Source: Spirochaetota bacterium
Lineage (GTDB): Bacteria > Spirochaetota > UBA12135 > COTS27
DNA length: 64,000 nucleotides
Reading direction: 5' to 3'
Assembly: GCA_013426755.1 (NCBI GenBank)
Contig: AP019861.1
Location: 1,662,454-1,726,453 of the forward strand
Of this stretch, positions 42,001 to 57,000 are shown one piece after another; the first letter of the stretch is position 1; every line of letters begins with the position of its first letter. The notes beneath the pieces are model-generated. The model did not search any database and had not been told where the DNA came from. It was given only the letters and a program-made list of their open reading frames with translations. A program made the position numbers and the translations under genes.

Positions 42001-45000
42001 ACCCTCACCCTCCCCTCATGCGCTCCCTACAATCCCTCCTTCTCCTTCTCTCTCAATGGCTCCACACCAGATGACGTCACCATAGATTCGAACTCTCTAT
42101 CTGCTGCTTCTTCTACCGTTGATCCTCTTACACCTGGCACTTACCCTCAACAACTCTCTTTCACAGACCATCTCTCTAACACTATCTCCTTCAATTTCAA
42201 TGTCATCGTCCAATCTTGTAACAACTCTCTACGACTAACCCTTCTAGACATCAACAATACTCCCATCTCCGGAACAAGCCCCTTTAACATCTCTACAGAC
42301 ACTCCTCCTACCATCTCCTTACCCGCCTGTACACTCTACAATCCTAGACTCCAGTACTACGAAAACAACTCCCTCATCCAAAACGCCTCCATCAGCTCAG
42401 AACTACTTGGTAACACCATTGATATTAATACCTCAAACACAACCCCTCAACGCTATTCCGTCACCAATTCCTACGGTACCTCCTTCTCCTTCTCCTTCTC
42501 TATCTCTCCCCAAGCTTGCTCCTCCTCTCTTACCGTATTCCTACTCGATCCAACAGGCGCCATTCTCAATAGTAACTCCGCCCCCGTCATCACCTCAGCC
42601 AACTCCAACTCCTCCATCAGTCTTCCTCCCTGCTTACCCTACTCACCTCAATTCTCCTACTCCGAACCCAATCAACCTTCCTCTTCCACCCCTCCTCCCT
42701 CCATCAGCTCTAACCTCTCTTCTCTACCCATAAACTCTTCCTCACCCGGCTCCTACTCCGACACTCGTAACGTCACCAATAACAACGGTATCGTCTCCCA
42801 ATTCTCCTTCTCCGTCATCGTCCAAGCTTGCTCCCAAGCTGTTAAACTCTCCCTCCTTGACCCCTCCAATAATCCCATTTCTACTCCTATTACCATTCCC
42901 ATCTCTTCTTCCTCCTCTGCTTCCTCCTCCTCTATCACCCTTCCCACCTGCGCTCCCTACATACCTCGCTTCGCCTACTTCCTTAATGACTCCGAAATAC
43001 CCTCCGTCTCCGTCGGCTCTAACACCCTTCCCCAGTTCTCCGTAGACCACCTCTCACCTGGTAATTACCCTCAACGCCTCTCCTTCACCAACCACCTCTC
43101 CCTTCCCATTTCCCTCGACTTCAATATCATTGTTCCTTCCTGCGATAACTTTCTAAAACTCTCTTTCCTTGATAACAACAACTCTCCCATCTCCTCACTA
43201 AACTCAGTCAATATCCTTCATAGTTCTTCCTCCTCTCAAATCATTGACCTTCCTCCCTGTACTTTCTACAACCCCTCTCTAACCTACTACCAAAATAACT
43301 CTCCTCTCTCCTCCGCCTCTATCAGCTCTGAACTCCTCGGTAACTCTGTCTCCTCTAACTCCCCCGCCTCCACGCAACAACGCTATACCGTCACTAACTC
43401 TTATAACATAGTCTATACTTTTAACTTTACCATCAGTTTCCAAGCCTGCTCCCCCTCCATCAAAGTCTTCCTCCTCGATCAAGACGGCTCTATCCTAAAC
43501 CTCGCACAAGCTCCCACCCTCACTCCTTCCTCCACCAACTCTCTCCTCTCCCTTCCTCCTTGCGCCTCCTACATCCCTGACTTCTCTTACTTTGAAAACT
43601 CTCAAACTACCTCCGCCACCATAAGTTCCAACCTCTCCCAATCCCTCGTCTCCTCCTCTACACCAGGTACTTACTCTGAATTACGCTCCTTCACTAACTC
43701 ATCAGGCTTCGTTTCCCAATTCTCTTTCTACGTCAAAACCTTCTCTTGTTCCCAAGCCGTCAATGTCGGCCTCCGCTCATCTGACAACTCCTTCTCCATC
43801 ACAAATTTCTCCTTCCCTTTAACCGACTCTTCTGATTCCTCCCCTGCCACCCTCACTCTCCCTTCATGCGCTCCCTACAACCCCTCCTTCTCCTTCTCTC
43901 TCAATGACTCTCCTTTCACTGACATTAACACAGAATCAAACTCTCTCTCCTCCTCCTCCTCCTCCTCCTCATCATCATCTTCTTCTTCCTCTTTTTCTAT
44001 CTCTTCATCCTCTTCTACCGTAGACCCTCTCACACCCGGCACTTACCCACAGCAACTTACCTTCCTAGATCACCTCTCTAACACCATCACTTTCAACTTC
44101 AATGTCATCGTCCAGGCCTGCAGCAACGCTCTAAGACTCTCCTTTCTAGATAACAATGACCTTCCTCTCTCTTCCTATCCTCCTATTGCCATTCCTACAG
44201 ACTCCTCCCCTGTCATCTCTCTTCCTCCTTGTATCGTCTATAACCCTAAACTCCACTATTACGAAAATAACTCCATAATCCCAAATGCTTCCATCAGCAC
44301 AGAACTCCTAGGCAATACTGTCAATACTAACTCTACCAATGCTGTATTACAGCGTTATTCCGTCGCTAACCCCTACGGTACTATCTTCTCTTTCCTATTC
44401 TCTATCTCTCCTCAAGCCTGCTCCTCCTCTCTTACCGTATTCCTACTCGATCCAACAGGCGCCATTCTCAATAGTAACTCCGCCCCCGTCATCACCTCAG
44501 CCAACTCCAATGCCTCCATCAGCCTTCCTCCTTGCTTACCCTACTCACCTCAATTCTCTTACTCCGAAGCAAACCAACCCGCTTCCCCTGAACCTTCTAT
44601 CAGTTCTAACCTCTCCTCCTTACCCGTAAACTCTTCCTCACCAGGGTCTTATACTGACATTCGTAGCGTCACCAATAACAACGGTATTGTCTCCCAATTC
44701 TCCTTCTCCGTCATCGTCCAAGCTTGCTCCCAAGCTATCAAACTTTCGCTCCTAGACCCGGCTTCTAACACCATTTCTACTCCTATCACCATTCCCATTT
44801 CTTCTTCCTCCTCTGCTTCCTCCTCCATCACGCTTCCCAACTGCGCTCCCTACATCCCCCGCTTCGCCTATTTCCTCAATGACTCCGAAATACCCTCCGT
44901 CTCTGTCGGTTCTAACACCCTCCCCCAATTCTCCGTAGACCACCTCTCACCTGGTAATTACCCTCAACGCCTCTCCTTCACCAACCACCTCTCCCTTCCC

Positions 45001-48000
45001 GTCTCTCTTGACTTCAATATCATTGTTCCTACTTGCAACAACTTCCTGAGACTCTCCTTCTCAGACAATGACGGAAACCCTCTCTCTTCTCTCAACCCTA
45101 TCAATATCTCTCCTGATTCTTCTCAGATTATCGACCTTCCTTCTTGTACCCCCTACAATCCCTCTCTAACCTATTATCAAAATAACTCTCCTCTCTCCTC
45201 CGCCTCTATCAGCTCTGAACTCCTCGGTAACTCTGTCTCCTCTAACTCCCCCGCCTCCACGCAACAACGCTATACCGTCACTAACTCTTATAACATAGTC
45301 TATACTTTTAACTTTACCATCAGTTCCCAAGCTTGCTCTCCTTCCATTAAAGTCTTCCTCCTCGACAATGACGGCTCTATCCTAAATCTCGCACAAGCTC
45401 CCACGCTTACACCTTCTACTACTAGTTCTATCATCTCTCTTCCTCCCTGCGCTTCCTACATCCCTGACTTCTCTTACTTTGAAAACTCTCAAACCACTTC
45501 CGCCACCATAAGCTCCAACCTCGCCCAATCCCCCGTCTCCTCCTCCACACCAGGTACTTACTCGGAATTACGCTCCTTCACTAACTCATCAGGCTTCGTC
45601 TCCCAATTCAGATTCTACGTCAAAACATTCTCTTGTTCCCAAGCCGTCAATGTCGGCCTCCGCTCCTCAGACAACTCCTTCTCCATTACAAACTTCTCTT
45701 TTCCCCTAACTGACTCTACCGCCACTCTCACTCTTCCCTCATGCGCTCCCTACAACCCCTCCTTCTCCTTCTCTCTCAATAACTCTCCAGTAACCGACAT
45801 CAATACAAACTCCAACTCTCTATCGTCCTCCTCCTCTTCCTCTTCCTCATCTTCTTCTTCTCTTTCCTCTTTTTCTATCTCTTCATCCTCTTCTACTGTA
45901 GACCCCCTCATACCCGGCACTTACCCTCAACAACTCTCCTTCACAGACCATCTCTCTAACACCATCACCTTCAACTTCAATGTCATCGTCCAGGCCTGCA
46001 GCAACGCTCTAAGACTCTCCTTTCTAGATAACAATGACCTTCCTCTCTCTTCCTATCCTCCTATTGCCATTCCTACAGACTCCTCCCCTGTCATCTCTCT
46101 TCCTCCTTGTATCGTCTATAACCCCAAACTCCACTATTACGAAAATAACTCCATAATCCCAAATGCTTCCATCAGCACAGAACTCCTAGGCAATACTGTC
46201 AATACTAACTCTACCAATGCTGTATTACAGCGTTATTCCGTCGCTAACCCCTACGGTACTATATTCTCCTTCCTATTCTCTATCTCTCCCCAAGCCTGTT
46301 CCTCCTCTCTCACCGTCTTCATCCTCGACCAAGCAGGTTCTGTCCTCAACAGTAACTCTGCCCCAGTCATCACTCCTGGCAACTCTAATACCGCACTTTC
46401 CCTTCCTCCCTGCTTACCCTACTCACCTCAATTCTCCTACTCCGAACCCAATCAACCTTCCTCCTCCACCACCCCCTCCATCAGCTCCAATCTCTCTTCC
46501 TTACCCATAAACTCTTCCTCACCTGGCTCCTACTCCGACACTCGTAACGTCACCAATAACAACGGTATCGTCTCCCAGTTCTCCTTCTCCGTCATCGTCC
46601 AAGCTTGCTCCCAAGCTGTTAAACTCTCTCTCCTTGACCCCTCCAATAACCCCATTTCTACTCCTATCACCATTCCTATCTCTTCTTCCTCCTCTGCTTC
46701 CTCCTCCTCCATCACACTTCCCAACTGCGCTCCCTACATCCCTCGCTTTACCTACTTCCTCAATGACTCCGAAATACCCTCCGTCTCCGTTGGCTCTAAC
46801 ACCCTTCCCCAATTCTCCGTAGACCATCTCTCACCTGGTAATTACCCTCAACGCCTCTCCTTCACCAACCACCTCTCCATCTCCATTTCCCTCGACTTCA
46901 ATATCATTGTTCCTTCCTGCGACAACTTTCTAAAACTCTCTTTCTTAGACAACAATAACTCCCCCATCTCCTCCTTAAACTCAGTCAATATCCTTCATAG
47001 TTCTTCTTCCTCCTCCCCTCAAATCATTGACCTTCCTCCCTGTACCTTCTACAACCCCTCTCTAACCTACTATCAAAATAACTCTCCCATTCCCTCCGCC
47101 TCCATCAGCTCTGAACTCCTCGGTAACTCCGTCTCCTCCAATTCCTCCTCCTCCACTCTACAACGCTACACCGTCACCAACTCTTACAACTCAGTCTACA
47201 CTTTCAATTTCAACATCAGATCCCAAGCTTGCTCTCCTTCCATTAAAGTCTTCCTCCTCGATCAAGACGGTTCTATCCTAAACCTCGCTCAAGCCCCCAC
47301 CCTCACTCCTTCCTCCACCAACTCTCTCCTCTCCCTTCCTCCTTGTGCCTCCTACATCCCTGACTTCTCTTACTTTGAAAACTCTCAAACCACTTCCGCC
47401 ACCATAAGCTCCAACCTCGCCCAATCCCCCGTATCCTCCTCCACACCAGGTACTTACTCTGAACTACGCTACTTCACCAATTCCTCTGGCTTCTCCTCTC
47501 AATTCTCTTTCTACGTCAAAACCTTCTCTTGTTCCCAGGCTGTCAATGTCGGCCTCCGCTCATCTGACAACTCCTTCTCTATTACAAACTTCTCTTTCCC
47601 CATAACTGACTCTACCGCCACTCTCACTCTTCCCTCATGCGCTCCCTACAACCCCTCCTTCTCCTTCTCTTTAAACGACTCCCCACTAACTGACATCAAT
47701 ACAAACCCCAACTCTCTATCGTCCTCCTCCTCTTCCTCCTCTTCCTCATCCTCCTCTCCTTCCTCTTTTTCTATCTCTTCATCCTCTTCTACCGTAGACC
47801 CCCTCACACCCGGCACTTACCCACAGCAACTTACCTTCCTAGACCACCTCTCTAACACTATCACTTTCAATTTCAATGTCATCGTCCAACCTTGTAACAA
47901 CTCTCTACGACTAACTCTTCTAGACAACAACAATACTTCCATCTCCGAAACAAGCCCCTTTAACATCTCCACAGACACTTCTCCTACCATCTCCTTACCC

Positions 48001-51000
48001 GCTTGTACACTCTACAATCCTAGACTCCAGTACTACGAGAACAACTCCCTCATTCAAAACGCCTCCATCAGCCAAGAACTACTTGGTAACATCATTGATA
48101 TTAATACCTCAAACACAACCCCTCAACGCTATTCCGTCACCAATTCCTACGGTACCTCCTTCTCCTTCTCCTTCTCTATCTCTCCTCAAGCCTGCTCCTC
48201 TTCTCTTACCGTATTCCTACTCGACACAACAGGTTCTGTTCTCAACAGTAACTCCGCTCCAGTCATCACTCCTGGCAACTCTAATACCGCACTCTCTCTT
48301 CCTCCATGTATCGCTTACTCACCTCAATTCTCTTACTCCGAGGCAAACCAACCCGCTTCCTCTGATCCTTCTATCAGTTCTAACCTCTCCTCCTTACCCG
48401 TAAACTCTTCCTCACCAGGGTCTTATACTGACATTCGTAGCGTCACCAATAACAACGGTATTGTCTCCCAATTCTCCTTCCCCGTCATCGTCCAAGCTTG
48501 CTCCCAAGCTATCAAACTTTCGCTCCTAGACCCGGCTTCTAACACCATTTCTACTCCTATCACCATTCCCATCTCTTCTTCCTCCTCTTCCTCCTCCATC
48601 ACGCTTCCCAACTGCGCTCCCTACATCCCCCGCTTCGCCTATTTCCTCAATGACTCCGAAATCACTTCCGTCTCTGTCGGTTCTAACACCCTCCCCCAAT
48701 TCTCCGTAGACCACCTCTCACCTGGTAATTATCCTCAACGCCTCTCCTTCACTAACCATCTCTCCATCCCCATTTCCCTCGACTTCAATATCATTGTTCC
48801 TTCCTGCGACAACTTTCTAAAACTCTCTTTCCTTGATAACAACAACTCCCCCATCTCCTCCTTAAACTCAGTTAATATCCTTCATAGTTCCTCCTCCTCT
48901 TCCTCTCCTCAAATCATTGACCTTCCTCCCTGTACCTTCTACAACCCCTCTCTAACCTACTACCAAAACAACTCTCCTCTCTCCTCCGCCTCCATCAGCT
49001 CTGAACTACTCGGTAACTCTGTCTCCTCTAACTCCCCCGCTTTCACGCAACAACGCTATACCGTCACCAACTCTTATAACGTAGTCTATACTTTTAACTT
49101 CACCATCAGATCCCAAGCCTGCTCCCCCTCCATCAAAGTCTTCCTCCTCGACAATGACGGCTCTATCCTAAACCTCGCTCAAGCTCCCACCCTCACTCCT
49201 TCCTCCACCAACTCTCTCCTCTCTCTTCCTCCTTGTGCTTCCTACATCCCTGACTTCTCTTACTTTGAAAACTCTCAAACTACCTCCGCCACCATAAGCT
49301 CCAACCTCGCCCAATCCCCCGTCTCCTCCTCCACACCAGGTACTTACTCTGAACTACGCTACTTCACTAACTCATCAGGCTTCATTTCCCAATTCTCTTT
49401 CTACGTCAAAACCTTCTCTTGTTCCCAAGCCGTCAATGTCGGCCTCCGCTCATCTGACAACTCCTTCTCCATCACAAACTTTTCTTTCCCTTTAACCGAC
49501 TATTCCGATTCCTCCCCTGCCACCCTCACTCTCCCTTCATGCGCTCCCTACAACCCCTCCTTCTCCTTCTCTCTCAACAACTCTCCAGTAACCGACATCA
49601 ACACAAACTCCAACTCTCTATCGTCCTCCTCCTCTTCCTCTTCCTCATCTTCTTCTTCTCTTTCCTCTTTTTCTATCTCTTCATCCTCTTCTACCGTAGA
49701 CCCTCTCACACCCGGCACTTACCCACAGCAACTTACCTTCCTAGATCACCTCTCTAACACCATCACTTTCAACTTCAATGTCATCGTCCAGGCCTGCAGC
49801 AACGCTCTAAGACTCTCCTTTCTAGATAACAATGACCTTCCTCTCTCTTCCTATCCTCCTATTGCCATTCCTACAGACTCCTCCCCTGTCATCTCTCTTC
49901 CTCCTTGTATCGTCTATAACCCCAAACTCCACTATTACGAAAATAACTCCATAATCCCAAATGCTTCCATCAGCACAGAACTCCTAGGCAATACTGTCAA
50001 TACTAACTCTACCAATGCTGTATTACAGCGTTATTCCGTCGCTAACCCCTACGGTACTATCTTCTCCTTCCTATTCTCTATCTCTCCCCAAGCCTGCTCC
50101 TCCTCTCTCACCGTCTTCATCCTCGACCAAGCAGGTTCTGTCCTGAACAGTAACTCTGCCCCAGTCATCACTCCTGGCAACTCTAATACCGCACTTTCCC
50201 TTCCTCCCTGCTTACCCTACTCACCCCAATTCTCCTACTCCGAACCCAATCAACCTTCCTCTTCCTCTCCCCCCTCCATCAGCTCCAATCTCTCTTCCTT
50301 ACCTGTAAACTCTTCTTCACCAGGGTCTTATACTGACACTCGTAACGTCACCAATAACAACGGTATCGTCTCCCAGTTCTCCTTCTCCGTCATCGTCCAA
50401 GCTTGCTCCCAAGCTGTTAAACTCTCCCTCCTTGATCCGGCTTCTAACACCATTTCTACTCCTATTACCATTCCCATCTCTTCTTCCTCCTCTGCTTCCT
50501 CCTCCTCTATCACGCTTCCCACCTGCGCTCCCTACATACCTCGCTTTGCCTACTTCCTCAATGACTCCGAAATACCCTCCGTCTCCGTCGGCTCTAACAC
50601 CCTCCCCCAATTCTCCGTAGACCACCTCTCACCTGGTAATTACCCTCAACGCCTCTCCTTCAACAACCACCTCTCCATTCCCATTTCCCTCGACTTCAAT
50701 ATCATTGTTCCTTCCTGCGACAACTTTCTAAAACTCTCTTTCCTTGATAACAACAACTCTCCCATCTCCTCCCTAAACTCAGTCAATATCCTTCATAGTT
50801 CTTCCTCCTCTTCTTCCTCCCCTCAAATCATTGACCTTCCTCCCTGTACCTTCTACAACCCCTCCCTAACCTACTACCAAAATAACTCTCCTCTCTCCTC
50901 CGCCTCCATCAGCTCTGAACTCCTCGGTAACTCCGTCTCCTCTAACTCCCCCGCCTCCACTCTACAACGCTACACCGTCACCAACTCTTATAACTCAGTC

Positions 51001-54000
51001 TACACTTTCAATTTCAACATCAGATCCCAAGCCTGCTCCCCCTCCATCAAAGTATTCCTCCTCGACAATGACGGCTCTATCCTAAATCTCGCTCAAGCTC
51101 CCACCCTCACTCCTTCCTCCATAGGCTCTCTTCTCTCCCTTCCTCCATGTACCTCTTACATCCCCGACTTCTCTTACTTTGAAAACTCTCAATCCACTTC
51201 CGCCACCATAAGCTCCAACCTCGCCCAATCCCCCGTATCCTCCTCCACACCAGGTACTTACTCTGAACTACGCTACTTCACCAATTCCTCTGGCTTCTCC
51301 TCTCAATTCTCTTTCTACGTCAAAACCTTCTCCTGCTCCCAATCTATCAATGTCGTTCTCCGCTCATCAAACAACTCCTTCTCCATTACAAACTTCTCTT
51401 TCCCTTTAACAGACTCTTCCGATTCTTCCCCTGCCACCCTCACTCTTCCCTCATGCGCTCCCTACAACCCCTCCTTCTCCTTCTCTCTCAATAACTCTCC
51501 AGTAACCGACATCAATACAAACCCCAACTCTCTATCTTCTTCTTCCTCATCCTCATCATCTTCTTCTTCTCCTTCCTCTTTTTCTATCTCTTCATCCTCT
51601 TCTACCGTAGACCCCCTCACACCCGGCACTTACCCACAACAACTCTCCTTCATAGACCACCTCTCTAACACCATCTCTTTCAATTTCAATGTCATCGTCC
51701 AGGCCTGCAGTAATGCTCTAAGACTCTCCTTTCTAGATAACAATGACCTTCCCCTCTCTTCCTATCCTCCTATTGCCATTCCTACAGACTCCTCCCCTGT
51801 CATCTCTCTTCCTCCTTGTATCGTCTATAACCCTAAACTCCACTATTACGAAAATAACTCCATAATCCCAAATGCTTCCATCAGCACAGAACTCCTAGGT
51901 AATACTGTCAATACTAACTCTACCAATGCTGTATTACAGCGTTATTCCGTCGCTAACCCCTACGGTACTATCTTCTCTTTCCTATTCTCTATCTCTCCCC
52001 AAGCCTGCTCCTCCTCTCTTACCGTCTTCATCCTCGACCCAACAGGTTCTGTTCTCAACAGTAACTCCGCTCCAGTCATCACTCCTGGCAACTCTAATAC
52101 CGCACTTTCCCTTCCTCCCTGCTTACCCTACTCACCCCAATTCTCCTACTCCGAAGCCAATCAACCTTCCTCTTCCTCTCCCCCCTCCATCAGCTCTAAC
52201 CTCTCTTCTCTACCCATAAACTCTTCCTCACCCGGCTCTTACTCCGACACTCGTAACGTCACCAATAACAACGGTATCGTCTCCCAATTCTCCTTCTCCG
52301 TCATCGTCCAAGCTTGCTCCCAAGCTGTTAAACTCTCTCTCCTTGACCCCTCCAATAACCCCATTTCTACTCCTATCACCATTCCTATCTCTTCTTCCTT
52401 CTCCTCTGCTTCCTCCTCCTCCATCACGCTTCCCACCTGCGCTCCCTACATACCTCGCTTCGCCTACTTCCTCAATGACTCCGAAATACCCTCCGTCTCT
52501 GTCGGTTCTAACACCCTTCCCCAATTCTCCGTAGACCACCTCTCACCAGGCAATTACCCTCAACGCCTCTCCTTCACTAACCACCTCTCCCTTCCCGTCT
52601 CTCTTGACTTCAATATCATTGTTCCTTCCTGCGATAACTTTCTAAAACTCTCTTTCCTTGACAACAACAACTCCCCCATCTCCTCCTTAAACTCAGTCAA
52701 TATCCTTCATAGTTCCCCCTCCTCTTCCTCTCCTCAAATCATTGACCTTCCTCCCTGTACCTTCTACAACCCCTCTCTAACCTATTACCAAAATAACTCT
52801 TCCATTCCCTCTGCCTCCATCAGCTCTGAACTCTTCGGTAACTCCGTCCCCTCCAATTCCGCCTCCTCCACTCTACAACGCTATACTGTCACCAATTCTT
52901 ACAACTCAGTCTATACTTTTAACTTCACCATCAGTTCCCAAGCTTGCTCCTCCTCCATTAAAGTCTTCCTCCTCGATCAAGACGGTTCTATTCTCAATCT
53001 CGCACAAGCCCCCACCCTCACTCCTTCCTCCACCAACTCTCTCCTCTCTCTTCCTCCCTGCGCTTCCTACATCCCTGACTTCTCTTACTTTGAAAACTCT
53101 CAAACCACTCCCGCCACCATAAGTTCCAACCTCGCCCAATCCCCCGTCTCCTCCTCCACACCAGGTACTTACTCTGAACTACGCTCCTTCACCAACTCCT
53201 CTGGCTTCTCCTCTCAATTCTCTTTCTACGTCAAAACCTCCCCCTGCTCCCAATCTATCAATGTCGTTCTCCGCTCATCAAACAACTCCTTCTCCATTAC
53301 AAACTTCTCTTTCCCTTTAACAGACTCTACCGCTACTCTCACTCTTCCCTCATGCGCTCCCTATAACCCCTCCTTCTCCTTCTCTCTCAATAACTCTCCT
53401 TTCACTGACATTAACACAGAATCAAACTCTCTCTCCTCCTCCTCATCTTCTTCTTCTTCTCCTTCCTCTTTTTCTATCTCTTCATCCTCTTCTACTGTAG
53501 ACCCTCTCACACCCGGCACTTACCCTCAACAACTCTCCTTCATAGATCATCTCTCTAACACCATCACCTTCAACTTCAATGTCATCGTCCAGGCCTGCAG
53601 CAACGCTCTAAGACTCTCCTTTCTAGATAACAATGACCTTCCTCTCTCTTCTTATCCTCCTATTGCCATTTCTACAGACTCCTCCCCTGTCATCTCTCTT
53701 CCTCCTTGTATCGTCTATAACCCCAAACTCCACTATTACGAAAATAACTCCATAATCCCAAATGCTTCCATCAGCACAGAACTCCTAGGCAATACTGTCA
53801 ATACTAACTCTACCAATGCTGTATTACAGCGTTATTCCGTCGCTAACCCCTACGGTACTATCTTCTCCTTCCTATTCTCTATCTCTCCCCAAGCCTGCTC
53901 CTCCTCTCTCACCGTCTTCATCCTCGACCAAGCAGGTTCTGTCCTGAACAGTAACTCTGCCCCAGTCATCACTCCTGGCAACTCTAATACCGCACTTTCC

Positions 54001-57000
54001 CTTCCTCCCTGCTTACCCTACTCACCCCAATTCTCCTACTCCGAACCCAATCAACCTTCCTCTTCCTCTCCCCCCTCCATCAGCTCCAATCTCTCTTCCT
54101 TACCTGTAAACTCTTCTTCACCAGGGTCTTATACTGACACTCGTAACGTCACCAATAACAACGGTATCGTCTCCCAATTCTCCTTCTCCGTCATCGTCCA
54201 AGCTTGCTCCCAAGCTATCGAACTTTCCCTCCTAGACCCGGCTTCCAACACCATTTCTACTCCTATCACCATTCCTATCTCTTCTTCCTCCTCTGCTTCC
54301 TCCTCCTCCATCACACTTCCCACCTGCGCTCCCTACATCCCCCGCTTCGCTTACTCCCTCAATGACTCCGAAATACCCTCCGTCTCCATCAGTTCTAACA
54401 CCCTCCCCCAATTCTCTGTAGACCACCTCTCACCTGGCAATTACCCTCAACGCCTCTCCTTCACCAACCACCTCTCCCTTCCCGTCTCTCTTGACTTCAA
54501 TATCATTGTTCCTTCCTGTGATAACTTTCTAAAACTCTCTTTCCTTGATAACAACAACTCCCCCATCTCCTCCTTAAACTCAGTCAATATCCTTCATAGT
54601 TCCTCCTCCTCTTCCTCCCCTCAAATCATTGACCTTCCTCCCTGTACCTTCTACAACCCCTCTCTAACCTACTATCAAAATAACTCTCCCATTCCCTCCG
54701 CCTCCATCAGCTCTGAACTACTCGGTAACTCTGTCTCCTCCAATTCCCCCTCCTCCACTCTACAACGCTACACCGTCACCAATTCTTACAACTCAGTCTA
54801 TACCTTCAATTTCAACATCAGATCCCAAGCTTGCTCTCCTTCCATTAAAGTCTTCCTCCTCGATCAAGACGGTTCTATCCTAAACCTCGCTCAAGCCCCC
54901 ACCCTCACTCCTTCCTCCACCAACTCTCTCCTCTCCCTTCCTCCTTGTGCTTCCTACATCCCTGACTTCTCTTACTTTGAAAACTCTCAAACTACCTCCG
55001 CCACCATAAGCTCCAACCTCGCCCAATCCCCCGTCTCCTCCTCCACACCAGGTACTTACTCGGAATTACGCTCCTTCACCAATTCCTCTGGCTTCTCCTC
55101 TCAATTCTCTTTCTACGTCAAAACCTCTTCCTGCTCCCAATCTATCAATATCGTTCTCCGCTCCTCAAACAACTCCTTCTCCATTACAAACTTCTCTTTT
55201 CCCCTAACTGACTCTACCGCTACTCTCACTCTTCCCTCATGCGCTCCCTACAACCCCTCCTTCTCCTTCTCTCTCAATAACTCTCCAGTAACCGACATCA
55301 ATACAAACTCCAACTCTCTATCGTCCTCCTCCTCTTCCTCTTCCTCCTCTCCTTCCTCTTTTTCTATCTCTTCATCCTCTTCTACTGTAGACCCCCTCAC
55401 ACCCGGCACTTACCCTCAACAACTCTCCTTCCCAGACCACCTCTCTAACACTATCACCTTCAATTTCAATGTCATCGTCCAGGCCTGCAGCAACGCTCTA
55501 AGACTCTCCTTTCTAGATAACAATGACCTTCCTCTCTCTTCCTATCCTCCTATTGCCATTCCTACAGACTCCTCCCCTGTCATCTCTCTTCCTCCTTGTA
55601 TCGTCTATAACCCCAAACTCCACTATTACGAAAATAACTCCATAATCCCAAATGCTTCCATCAGCACAGAACTCCTAGGCAATACTGTCAATACTAACTC
55701 TACCAATGCTGTATTACAGCGTTATTCCGTCGCTAACCCCTACGGTACTATCTTCTCTTTCCTATTCTCTATCTCTCCCCAAGCCTGCTCCTCCTCTCTT
55801 ACCGTATTCCTACTCGACCCAACAGGTTCTGTCCTTAACAGTAACTCCGCTCCAGTCATCACTTCTGGCAACTCTAATACTTCACTCTCTCTTCCTCCAT
55901 GTATCGCTTACTCACCTCAATTCTCCTACTCCGAACCCAATCAACCTTCCTCTTCCTCTCCCCCCTCCATCAGCTCCAATCTCTCTTCCTTACCCATAAA
56001 CTCTTCCTCACCCGGCTCTTACTCCGACACTCGTAACGTCACCAATAACAACGGTATCGTCTCCCAGTTCTCCTTCTCCGTCATCGTCCAAGCTTGCTCC
56101 CAAACTGTTAAACTCTCCCTCCTTGATCCCTCCAATAACCCCATTTCTACTCCTATCACCATTCCTATCTCTTCTTCCTCCTCCTCTGCTTCCTCCTCCT
56201 CCATCACACTTCCCAACTGCGCTCCCTACATTCCTCGCTTCGCCTATTTCCTCAATGACTCCGAAATACCCTCCGTCTCTGTCGGTTCTAACACCCTCTC
56301 CCAATTCTCCGTAGACCACCTCTCACCTGGCAATTACCCTCAACGCCTCTCCTTCACCAACCACCTCTCCATCCCCATTTCCCTCGACTTCAATATCATT
56401 GTTCCTTCCTGTGATAACTTTCTAAAACTCTCCTTCCTTGACAACAACAACTCTCTCATCTCCTCCTTAAACTCAGTCAATATCCTTCATAGTTCTTCCT
56501 CCTCCCCTCAAATCATTGACCTTCCTCCCTGTACTTTCTACAACCCCTCTCTAACCTACTACCAAAATAACTCTCCCATTCCCTCTGCCTCCATCAGTTC
56601 TGAACTCCTCGGTAACTCCGTCTCCTCTAACTCCCCCGCCTCCACTCTACAACGCTACACCGTCACCAACTCTTATAACTCAGTCTACACTTTCAATTTC
56701 AACATCAGATCCCAAGCCTGCTCTCCCTCCATCAAAGTATTCCTCCTCGACAATGACGGCTCTATCCTAAATCTCGCTCAAGCCCCCACCCTCACTCCTT
56801 CCTCCATAGGCTCTCTTCTCTCCCTTCCTCCATGTACCTCTTATATCCCCGACTTCTCTTACTTTGAAAACTCTCAAACTACCTCCGCCACCATAAGCTC
56901 CAACCTCGCCCAATCCCCCGTCTCCTCCTCCACACCAGGTACTTACTCTGAACTACGCTACTTCACCAATTCCTCTGGCTTCTCCTCTCAATTCTCTTTC

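Noticed and set aside
42742..43050. Recurrent minus-strand open frames of 60-103 codons in each late repeat copy (Glu/Gly-rich translations)
   Set aside because: They recur once per repeat copy exactly opposite the serine/proline-rich sense frame, have no ribosome-binding sites and are explained by the skewed composition.
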